From positions 1-5,524 of the forward strand of contig DEBE01000057.1 of NCBI GenBank assembly GCA_002348425.1: a DNA stretch of 5,524 bases. The letters run 5' to 3'. The stretch is from Alphaproteobacteria bacterium UBA2964 (GTDB taxonomy: Bacteria; Pseudomonadota; Alphaproteobacteria; MPNO01; UBA2964). Numbering within the stretch: the first letter of the stretch is position 1; every line of letters begins with the position of its first letter. Positions 1 through 5,524 of the stretch are shown in pieces. Made by a program: the position numbers and the translations under genes. The notes below the pieces were generated by a model, which was given only the letters and a program-made list of their open reading frames with translations, was not told the DNA's origin and searched no databases.

Positions 1-1318
1 TTGGGCATCAAGCGGATTGCCGGGGTGGTCTTATGCGGAAGTATTACCTTATTTCCGGCGTTCAGAGGATTGGGAGGGTGGTGAGAATACCTATCGAGGC
101 TCTGGAGGCCCGCTTAGCTCTTGTTACACAAGCTTTAAAGACCCTCTTTGTGAAGCATTCTTGGAGGCGGGCCGCAATATGGGTTTTGATTATACAGATG
201 ATTATAACGGAGCTAACCCGGATGGCTTTGCTAGAATACAGATGACCCTTCGAAAAGGTCGCCGATGGAGTGCGGCTGCGGCATACCTTCACCCTGCTAA
301 AAGACGGAGAAATTTGCGGGTGGAAACTGGGGCAATGGTTGAAAAAATCAATTTTGATGGCAAATCCGCAACGGGTGTCACTTATCGTCAGGGTGAAAAA
401 ATCATAACTGCAACGGCTAACGCTGAGGTGTTGTTGTCGGGTGGGTCAATCAATTCCCCACAAATCTTGATGTTATCGGGTGTCGGCGAACCAATGCATC
501 TGAAGGAGAAAGGTATTGAGGTTGCGGTGCCCTTAGAAGGTGTAGGCCAAAACCTTTGTGATCACACTTCATCTGCATTCGTTTATCGCCGCAAATCGGG
601 AGGACCTTTTCAAAAAAATATGCGGTTAGATCGCATTGGTCTTTCGCTTATACGTGCGTATCTGGGTGGAGGGGGTTTTGCTTCTGACCTACCTTTTGGA
701 ATTACCGCTTTCGTGAAATCACGTGAAAAAGAACCAGTTCCAGATTTACAATTATTATTTTGGATGGGTGCAACTACAACAGCGGCACCCTGGTTACCGC
801 CGTTTAAAAAAGCATTTTCAGATTCATTCTCTGTTCGGGTCATGCCGATGCGTCCCGAAAGCCGCGGGTATATTTCGCTATCATCTTCGGACCCTAATGA
901 GGCACCGGTAATTCATCAGGCATTCTTGGAAACGGATGAAGAATTGCGCGTTATGCGTTCAGGTTTACGTCTAGTGCGTGAACTGGTAGCTCAAGACCCG
1001 TTACTACCGTTCGCTGGGGAAGAAATATCACCAGGAAGTCAAAATACATCTGACGAGGCGATTGATGCTCATATTCGAAAAACCATGATAACGGTGCACC
1101 ATCCTGTAGGGACTTGTAAAATGGGACCGAAAGAGGACCCACTTGCCGTGGTTGACCAAGAAATGCGTGTACGTGGTGTAGAAAAATTACGGGTCATTGA
1201 TACTTCTGTAATGCCAGATTTAATTGGTGGGGCAACAAACGCGCCGGTTATTATGATGGCGGAAAAAGCGTCAGACATGATCCTGGGAAAACCCCCATTA
1301 TTGCCCGCGGAGATCTAA
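1..1318 (+). CDS. GMC-family FAD-dependent oxidoreductase (choline/alcohol dehydrogenase type), 5' end outside window
   Basis: Cytoplasmic flavoenzyme of the glucose-methanol-choline family, which oxidises alcohols to aldehydes or ketones using FAD; the electron acceptor and substrate cannot be told here. The open frame runs in from base 2 without a start. The first visible residues (WASSGLPGWSYAEVLPYF) match the segment about 95-100 residues into a usual 530-550-residue member, so the FAD-binding GxGxxG region lies upstream; the TTG at 17 is not a real start. Seen in sequence: the second GMC signature (GSINSPQILMLSGVG, bases 443-487), NLCDH, and the C-terminal domain with HHPVGTCKMG (His pair at 1097-1102) and ATNAPVIMMAE (Asn codon 1238-1240). 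By family knowledge these supply the active-site His and His/Asn pair. The most common form near the end is GNTNAP; here it is GGATNAP. The gene ends at TAA 1316-1318, overlapping the convergent permease gene. Family call is firm; substrate is unknown. Confidence 0.95.
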   Translation, partial: WASSGLPGWSYAEVLPYFRRSEDWEGGENTYRGSGGPLSSCYTSFKDPLCEAFLEAGRNMGFDYTDDYNGANPDGFARIQMTLRKGRRWSAAAAYLHPAKRRRNLRVETGAMVEKINFDGKSATGVTYRQGEKIITATANAEVLLSGGSINSPQILMLSGVGEPMHLKEKGIEVAVPLEGVGQNLCDHTSSAFVYRRKSGGPFQKNMRLDRIGLSLIRAYLGGGGFASDLPFGITAFVKSREKEPVPDLQLLFWMGATTTAAPWLPPFKKAFSDSFSVRVMPMRPESRGYISLSSSDPNEAPVIHQAFLETDEELRVMRSGLRLVRELVAQDPLLPFAGEEISPGSQNTSDEAIDAHIRKTMITVHHPVGTCKMGPKEDPLAVVDQEMRVRGVEKLRVIDTSVMPDLIGGATNAPVIMMAEKASDMILGKPPLLPAEI

Positions 1319-1339
1319 TAGGTCTTACTAATTTTTTTT
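1311..1339 (+). terminator. weak candidate intrinsic terminator of the GMC gene
   Basis: AGATCT (1311-1316) can pair with AGGTCT (1320-1325), giving a 6-bp stem with one U-G pair and a 3-base loop, followed after six bases by eight T (1332-1339). The stem contains the GMC stop codon and lies within the end of the opposing permease gene. The stem is short, AT-rich and separated from the T tract, so it may be inefficient or accidental. It would act only on plus-strand transcripts, since no T tract follows it on the minus strand. Confidence 0.25.
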
Positions 1340-2208
1340 GGGTTTGGAGCTGAATTACTTTCAGAACGAACGATAAAAAGTCCAGATAGAAAGATTAACA
1401 CCGCTCCGGCACATGTCAAAATACCTAGTCCTTCAGAAAAAAATAGGTAACCCGAGATGGAGGCAAAGATAAGTCGAGAAAATTCAAATGGCATGATTGC
1501 TGTAGCGTCCGCATGGGCGTAGCCTCGAGCCATCGTTTGTTGAAAACCATTTGCAACTAAACCAGCAAAGGCTAGCCATCCTAGTTGCTCTAAGCCCGGC
1601 AATTCCCAAACCAAGAAAGCCGGGATCGCGGAAGAGACAGTCATGCCAATGACCATCCATGCCGTTATTTTATCTGGGTCTTCCGTCCGTGTTAAAAACT
1701 TGACAGAAATTGTTGTATAGGCGCCGGATATCATTGCGCCGATGGCCCATAGGAAGCCCATGTTGAACTCTTCAAAACCAGGCCGAACAATTAGAAGCAT
1801 TCCTGCCAACGCTATAAAAACTCCAATCCAACGGGATTTTGTCATAATTTCCTGAAGTACAAGGACTGCAGCAAAGGTTGCGAAGATCGGTTTGGTATAT
1901 TGGATGGCTATGACATCAGAAATTGGCATTTGAGATAGAGCAGTGAACAGGCAATAGAGACCGATCATAGTAAAAAAGCCTCTTGAGGCCATAAGGAACG
2001 GTTTTTTTGTAGAGAGTCCTGCAACACCGTGATTAAGCCACCAAGGCACGAAAAAAACCAAACCAAATAGACAACGGAAGAAAACAATTACCGGGACTGG
2101 AAGCTCTTCCATGGCAAGGTATTTTGCGGTGGAGGTATAGGCTATCACCAGAATTGATGAGATAATTGTCCAGAAAACAGCCTGAGGCATATTTGGTAAT
2201 TGGGGCAT
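1315..2208 (-). CDS. EamA/DMT-superfamily permease, 10 transmembrane helices
   Basis: Inner-membrane transporter of the drug/metabolite (DMT) superfamily with two EamA repeats; such proteins usually export or exchange amino acids, nucleotides or other small metabolites. The 297-residue length is typical. Hydrophobic segments fall near residues 10-27, 37-56, 71-91, 97-117, 127-142, 149-170, 181-202, 207-225, 236-256 and 261-281, giving two five-helix halves. Family marks are LQE at the end of helix 4 (118-120), LAGMLLIVRPGF (134-145) closing the first repeat and FFSEGLG (256-262) in the second. The C-terminus is short, polar and lysine-rich, as expected for the cytoplasm. The ATG at 2206-2208 is preferred because GAAGG precedes it by 10 bases; a second ATG at residue 7 has no ribosome binding site. 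It has the same orientation as the operon upstream, 137 bases away, so it may be co-transcribed, but this is not certain. Substrate is unknown; transport of a metabolite of the operon is a guess from position. Confidence 0.93.
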   Translation of the reverse strand: MPQLPNMPQAVFWTIISSILVIAYTSTAKYLAMEELPVPVIVFFRCLFGLVFFVPWWLNHGVAGLSTKKPFLMASRGFFTMIGLYCLFTALSQMPISDVIAIQYTKPIFATFAAVLVLQEIMTKSRWIGVFIALAGMLLIVRPGFEEFNMGFLWAIGAMISGAYTTISVKFLTRTEDPDKITAWMVIGMTVSSAIPAFLVWELPGLEQLGWLAFAGLVANGFQQTMARGYAHADATAIMPFEFSRLIFASISGYLFFSEGLGILTCAGAVLIFLSGLFIVRSESNSAPNPKKISKTY

Positions 2209-2345
2209 TAATAATCGGCCTTCGTTAAACTTTTAAAATCTTTACAAACCTTATCGGTAAATCAAATTTCGGCCGCACCATGAATTCCTTAGGCTTGATA
2301 CTTCACCTATGCCCTTGTTTTTCAATCGTTTAATCGGGAGCTCCT
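2209..2345. other. gap between the ferredoxin-domain gene and the permease gene
   Basis: This is the longest internal non-coding stretch. It has stops in all useful frames, and no cysteine-rich reading frame that could be a lost second half of the iron-sulfur protein. No convincing stem plus T tract follows the iron-sulfur gene on the minus strand; GGAGCTCC at its right edge is palindromic but has no loop. The best sigma-70-like match for the permease, TTGATT, 17 bases, AAGATT on the minus strand, is poor. It also holds an 18-codon open frame (2225-2281, minus) and the permease ribosome binding site. Confidence 0.6.
2219..2223 (-). promoter_or_regulatory. ribosome binding site of the EamA permease gene
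   Basis: On the minus strand GAAGG lies 10 bases before the ATG at 2208. The spacing is slightly long, but it is the only Shine-Dalgarno-like sequence near either possible start, and so favours the longer 297-residue product over a start at residue 7. Confidence 0.5.
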
Positions 2346-2657
2346 CTAATCAGTCTCAAATACAAGATCTTTCACTATGTTTTTATTAGGGGGGGGTTCT
2401 ACTATCATCCCGTCCTTTGCAAGACACATACAAGTCAATTGACGCCGTTTATTAATCATCATCGAACAAATTCCACACACGCCACGCCGGCAATCGGAAT
2501 TACGAAAAGACAGGGTCCCGTCAATATTATGATAGATATGTCTTATTGCCTGTAGCACTGATAGAGGACCATCAGAATTGATATCGTAACTCTGTAGACG
2601 CGATTCGCTGTCACAATTTGGATCAAAACGGTAGAGTGTAATATTGAGTTTTTCCAT
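2346..2657 (-). CDS. stand-alone [2Fe-2S] protein matching the N-terminal domain of fumarate reductase/succinate dehydrogenase iron-sulfur subunit
   Basis: Small soluble electron carrier or electron-transfer subunit with a plant-type ferredoxin fold, 103 residues. Cysteines 56, 61, 64 and 76 have the spacing C-x4-C-x2-C-x11-C, the same as the four [2Fe-2S] ligands of fumarate reductase FrdB; the motif DCRRGVCGICSMMIN is at 55-69. The opening strand (NITLYRFDP) and the closing EPPPNKNIVKDLVF (87-100) also follow the SdhB/FrdB pattern (EPLPN..VI.DLV). The usual subunit is about 240 residues and carries a second domain with [4Fe-4S] and [3Fe-4S] clusters; this protein stops at the domain boundary and nothing downstream encodes the rest, so it is a short natural form and not a frameshift product. 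Its ATG directly follows the flavoprotein stop (TAAATG) with no clear ribosome binding site, suggesting coupled translation and a 1:1 partner. I infer that it takes electrons to or from the flavoprotein. A run of eight C lies in codons 88-90. Confidence 0.92.
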   Translation of the reverse strand: MEKLNITLYRFDPNCDSESRLQSYDINSDGPLSVLQAIRHIYHNIDGTLSFRNSDCRRGVCGICSMMINKRRQLTCMCLAKDGMIVEPPPNKNIVKDLVFETD

Positions 2658-4397
2658 TTAGTTGGCACCAGTAAGGGCGCTAGTGTATTCGGGCCCGGGT
2701 TTAAGGTCTTTAGTCTCGAAAACCAACGCGTCACTGTCACGGTTGCGGCGGATTAAAATATTCCGCAACCAGTTTTCATTATCGATTGCGGGAAAATCTT
2801 CGCGGTAATGTGCACCGCGGCTTTCTGTCCTTAGAAGAGCAGCTCCTGCCATAGCCCGTGCCAACCTAATCATTGTGGTTACCTCTAGTGCCTCGATCCA
2901 ATCATAGTTTCCTATTCGGTTACTTTCCGCAATTGACATTGAAGGTAAATCTTCTCTCTCTATTCTTTCGAATTCAGTGATAGTATCAAGTAGACCTTCC
3001 TCATTGCGGACGACCCCGACATAATCATTCATTAGTTTTTGCAAGCGTGCCTTGATTACATTCGGCCGTTCCCCAGAACGTTCCTGGCTGAGATATGAAA
3101 TTACCCTATTCGCCTCTGATAAAACTTCATCACTTTCAGGTACGCCGGTATTTTCTATATTGGCAAATGCTGCAGCTTCGGCTCCTGCACGTTTTCCAAA
3201 GACTAATATTTCGGTTAGGGAATTGCCGCCTATACGACCAGCTCCGTGGGGCCCGCCAGAGCACTCCCCGACTGCAAATAAACCGGGCACAGTTGACTGT
3301 GATTGGGCATTAATTTTTATACCACCACAAACGTAATGTGCTGCCGCACCAACTTCTATGGGTTTTGTTATATCAACACCAAACGATTCCAGATATTTGG
3401 TTTGTGATGGAAGAGAGGCCATCAATGTTTCTCTAGAGACTGATCCCGGGTCAAAAAAAGCGCCACCATGTGGGCTCCCGCGTCCCGCTCGAACCTCGCC
3501 ATAGATGGCGCGGGCATAGATGTGCCTAGCTGGGTTGTCGTTACCTTCCGGGTCGTAGTTAGAGAGAAATGAATTCCCTTCTGAATTAAACAGTGGCTTG
3601 GCACCTTTAGTTAGCAGGTATTGAAAAGTGAACAAAACGCCGCGCACTGTAGCGGGGTGCAGTACGGCATGGCCTAGCATTAGCAAGAATTCTATATCTA
3701 CCAAGTCCGCCCCGGCGTTGAGCGCAAGGGTAAAGCCATCACCTGTGGAATCGGGGGTATTACTATGACAAGGAAATAACTCTCCAGCTCCTCCAGTAGC
3801 CATGACGATTGCGCCCGCGCGAAATTCAATGATTTCACCCTTTTGGAAATCAAGTCCTATTGCGCCGCAGACCTTATCCCCGTCCTTAAGCAACTTGGTC
3901 ACCAATATTTCGTGCATACGAGGTATCTTGTTTTTATTCATTTCACGGCGGAGCGCCTGCATAATCGGAGTACCAAGAGAGTCTCCTTTCTTGATTGATC
4001 TGGGGTAAGTTTGCGATGAGTCCAACTTTCGTTGGATTAAATTACCATTTTCTTCGCGATCAAAACGAGCTCCGAAGGTTTCAATATCTTTTACAGCGGC
4101 GATTGCTTCATCGCAAAAAATGCGGGTAAGATCAGGGTCGGCAAGACCATAACCTCCGCGAATACTATCGCCATAATGGACTTCCGGATTGTCGCGGGCA
4201 TCCGCATAGCCAAAGGCTACTTGGAAGCCGGTCACCGCGGTTTGGGTTAAGCCACTTTTGCCAACAATACCCTTTGATAGCACTAAAACCCGAGCTCCGG
4301 CAGCATTAGCTGCGACGGCAGCCCTTAATCCACCCCCACCCCCTCCGATTACAAGGACGTCGGTTTCGATAGTTTTGTTAACTCCCCCAATATTCAT
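2658..4397 (-). CDS. FAD-dependent fumarate reductase/succinate dehydrogenase-type flavoprotein subunit
   Basis: Cytoplasmic flavoprotein of the FrdA/SdhA/aspartate oxidase family, 579 residues, close to SdhA length; no signal peptide or twin-arginine motif. Order of parts: FAD-binding Rossmann loop with six glycines (18-23, VIGGGGGGLRAA), STGDGF (217-222), substrate-capping region from about 235 to 350, second FAD segment with GLFAVGE (372-378), and helical C-terminal domain with RTESRGAHYREDFP (523-536). Residues that line the dicarboxylate site in fumarate reductases are kept: His247 (HPA), Arg291 (ARH), His354 (HYVCGG) and Arg388 (GAGRIGGNSL). The histidine that links FAD covalently (RSHT in FrdA/SdhA) is replaced: KSGLT, Gly49, so FAD should be non-covalent. 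The TEGxRGEGG proton-relay segment is not recognisable (residues 256-266 instead). ATG at 4395-4397 has only a weak AGG ahead. It lies 21 bases after the Pht5-like gene and abuts the [2Fe-2S] gene, so it is mid-operon. Direction and substrate are unknown; a dicarboxylate or enoate oxidoreductase is likely. Confidence 0.93.
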   Translation of the reverse strand: MNIGGVNKTIETDVLVIGGGGGGLRAAVAANAAGARVLVLSKGIVGKSGLTQTAVTGFQVAFGYADARDNPEVHYGDSIRGGYGLADPDLTRIFCDEAIAAVKDIETFGARFDREENGNLIQRKLDSSQTYPRSIKKGDSLGTPIMQALRREMNKNKIPRMHEILVTKLLKDGDKVCGAIGLDFQKGEIIEFRAGAIVMATGGAGELFPCHSNTPDSTGDGFTLALNAGADLVDIEFLLMLGHAVLHPATVRGVLFTFQYLLTKGAKPLFNSEGNSFLSNYDPEGNDNPARHIYARAIYGEVRAGRGSPHGGAFFDPGSVSRETLMASLPSQTKYLESFGVDITKPIEVGAAAHYVCGGIKINAQSQSTVPGLFAVGECSGGPHGAGRIGGNSLTEILVFGKRAGAEAAAFANIENTGVPESDEVLSEANRVISYLSQERSGERPNVIKARLQKLMNDYVGVVRNEEGLLDTITEFERIEREDLPSMSIAESNRIGNYDWIEALEVTTMIRLARAMAGAALLRTESRGAHYREDFPAIDNENWLRNILIRRNRDSDALVFETKDLKPGPEYTSALTGAN

Positions 4398-4418
4398 ATC
4401 GTAAGGCCTATAAATTTA

Positions 4419-5408
4419 TTAACTATTCCTAACAGATTCTGCGAACAGATCTTCGACACTGAGCGGGCGATCCATAAGTCCCTGATCGTCACAGTAATTT
4501 AGGAAGGTCTGTAGATTTTTGCGATTGGCCGCAATACCAGAAGGCCATAAATCAGACGCCATTCGTTCACGCTGTGCCTTAAAAATATTGGATGTCCACG
4601 CGAGTAGAGCATAGGCTGGATCTTCATAATAGCTATAGGCAATATCTTTTGACCGATTCCACATTTCTATCATGGCGGTCGGAATGTCTGGTGCTTTCTC
4701 GGATGTATCACGCCGCATTGCAAGCAAGTGCATCACCGGAAAATAACCATATTTTTTAAAATAACGCTCATCTTCTGCTTCAGGGTCAACAAAGAGTCGT
4801 CTTATCTTATCACCGGCTGCTGCCAATGATTTCAGAGACTTCGCGGGAGGTTGCGGACAAATTAGGGCATCAATCTCGCCGATAGCGAGCATTTCACCGA
4901 TATCAGCGCCTTCCGGTATACGTTGTACGGATACGCCGTCCGGAAACTCAACGGGTAATTGCTCTCGACGCATGCAGTGCCAATTAATATCACGCCAATC
5001 TACACCATAATCTCTTTTGAGGTCGCCTTTAGCGAGCACTGACAGTGTTACTTGAAAGGCAGTAATTCCGACGTTACGCCCCATCAGGTCTCGTGGTGTT
5101 TTAATTTCAGAATTGACGTTAATGTAGATTTGGCTTGCTGAGAAATAGCGACGTGGGAATACGGGTATACCGACCATCGGAAAGTTTGGGTCGCGAGAAA
5201 GTCCTAAGATGTATGACCCTAAAGACATTTCACAAATATCAAACTCTAGATCACGTAACATTCTGTGATGCCGGTCTAAGCCGTGTCGTCGTTCGAGGGT
5301 CTCCCCAATTTCCAGAACATTTAAGGTGATACCCTCAGGTGCTGTTATTTGCCCAGTAAAAAAGGGCATGTGCCTCTCATATAGTTCCAATGCGATTGAT
5401 AGTTCCAA
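4419..5408 (-). CDS. 4,5-dihydroxyphthalate decarboxylase (Pht5)-like protein, substrate-binding-protein fold
   Basis: First gene of the operon, 329 residues, resembling 4,5-dihydroxyphthalate decarboxylase of phthalate breakdown, a family that shares the type 2 periplasmic binding protein fold with ABC-transporter solute receptors and is often labelled as one. Family-like segments in order: EFDICEMSLGSYILGLS (55-71), PVFPRRYFSASQIYIN (82-97), PRDLMGRNVGI (105-115), GEIDALICPQPP (177-188), YFPVMHLLAMRRD (222-234), and LWPSGIAANRK, LQTFLNY, QGL near 287-311. There is no signal peptide or lipobox: the N-terminus begins at once with the first strand of the fold (LSIALELYERHMPFFTG), which argues for a cytoplasmic enzyme and against a secreted receptor. 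The start is TTG (5406-5408), with AGGGAG six bases upstream and an in-frame stop 39 bases upstream with no ATG or GTG between; the next ATG (residue 14) would cut the first strand. The flavoprotein gene follows after 21 bases. Actual substrate is unknown; related ring or aliphatic acids are possible. Confidence 0.85.
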   Translation of the reverse strand: MELSIALELYERHMPFFTGQITAPEGITLNVLEIGETLERRHGLDRHHRMLRDLEFDICEMSLGSYILGLSRDPNFPMVGIPVFPRRYFSASQIYINVNSEIKTPRDLMGRNVGITAFQVTLSVLAKGDLKRDYGVDWRDINWHCMRREQLPVEFPDGVSVQRIPEGADIGEMLAIGEIDALICPQPPAKSLKSLAAAGDKIRRLFVDPEAEDERYFKKYGYFPVMHLLAMRRDTSEKAPDIPTAMIEMWNRSKDIAYSYYEDPAYALLAWTSNIFKAQRERMASDLWPSGIAANRKNLQTFLNYCDDQGLMDRPLSVEDLFAESVRNS

Positions 5409-5524
5409 AATAAACTCCCTGATTTTGAATATATAGGATGCTCATATGTCTCCGTTATGTAAAGGTTTTGAACTGTTTCCGACCTCACTCTTATTTAGCA
5501 GGAGCAATTAGGCTAGACTTCCTA
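5409..5524. other. non-coding leader upstream of the three-gene operon, window edge
   Basis: There is no open frame of note on either strand. The operon promoter should lie here. The best -10-like sequence on the minus strand is TATATATT (5428-5435), close to the ribosome binding site, but there is no good -35 at 16-18 bases; TTTACA (5458-5463) is 22 bases from it. I therefore see no convincing sigma-70 promoter. No clear operator palindrome is visible; TAGG and CCTA at 5510-5524 form only 4-bp arms at the edge. No start of a divergent regulator is visible before the window ends. Confidence 0.5.
5415..5420 (-). promoter_or_regulatory. ribosome binding site fixing the TTG start of the Pht5-like gene
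   Basis: On the minus strand AGGGAG stands six bases before TTG at 5408. It is the strongest Shine-Dalgarno sequence in the window and decides the non-ATG start. An ATT codon directly before the TTG is in frame but is a much rarer initiator. Confidence 0.75.

Noticed and set aside
17..19. TTG as start of the GMC gene
   Set aside because: The frame stays open to the window edge with family-like residues (WASSG) before it, and the FAD-binding N-terminus would be missing.
2209..2345. A frameshifted remainder of a full-length SdhB/FrdB downstream of the [2Fe-2S] gene
   Set aside because: The stretch is too short for the second domain, and none of its frames shows the CxxCxxCxxxCP pattern.
3052..3336. 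94-codon plus-strand open frame inside the flavoprotein gene
   Set aside because: It lies opposite a strongly conserved coding region, resembles no family, and has no gene context.
4330..4346. G-rich run on the minus strand (GGAGGGGGTGGGGGTGG), possible quadruplex or internal ribosome binding site
   Set aside because: It is accounted for by six glycine codons of the FAD-binding loop (residues 18-23), where glycine richness is expected.
5510..5524. TAGG...CCTA inverted arms at the window end as an operator
   Set aside because: The arms are only 4 bp and are cut by the window edge; this is expected by chance.

Overview
The window looks like a piece of a free-living heterotrophic proteobacterium, most plausibly an alphaproteobacterium of marine or soil type. 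The base composition leans slightly to AT, genes are tightly packed, and the set of families (GMC flavoprotein, EamA permease, phthalate-decarboxylase-like protein, fumarate-reductase-like flavoprotein) is typical of catabolic accessory regions in that group. This placement is inferred from protein style only; there is no rRNA or other marker gene.

Layout. The left end (to 1318, plus strand) holds the C-terminal four fifths of a GMC-family FAD oxidoreductase whose start lies outside the window. It runs tail to tail into a minus-strand gene for a ten-helix EamA/DMT-family permease (1315-2208), and the two genes overlap by 4 bases. After a 137-base gap comes a compact minus-strand operon, read from right to left: a 4,5-dihydroxyphthalate decarboxylase (Pht5)-like protein (4419-5408, TTG start with a strong ribosome binding site), a fumarate reductase/succinate dehydrogenase-type flavoprotein (2658-4397), and a stand-alone [2Fe-2S] ferredoxin-domain protein (2346-2657) whose ATG abuts the flavoprotein stop. 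The last 116 bases upstream of the operon are non-coding.

How the genes may work together. The flavoprotein plus the 103-residue [2Fe-2S] protein look like a minimal soluble two-subunit relative of fumarate reductase. The FAD-linking histidine is absent, the iron-sulfur subunit stops where the [4Fe-4S]/[3Fe-4S] domain should begin, and there is no membrane anchor. The leading gene belongs to a family in which the characterised member decarboxylates an aromatic dicarboxylic acid. The flavoprotein keeps the histidines and arginines that bind dicarboxylates in fumarate reductases. I therefore infer a cytoplasmic pathway for an unidentified di- or tricarboxylic (possibly ring-containing) compound, with redox and decarboxylation steps. 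The EamA permease may move a substrate or product, and the GMC enzyme may oxidise an alcohol in the same catabolic region. The substrate cannot be read from the sequence. The operon is the part of the window most likely to be undescribed.
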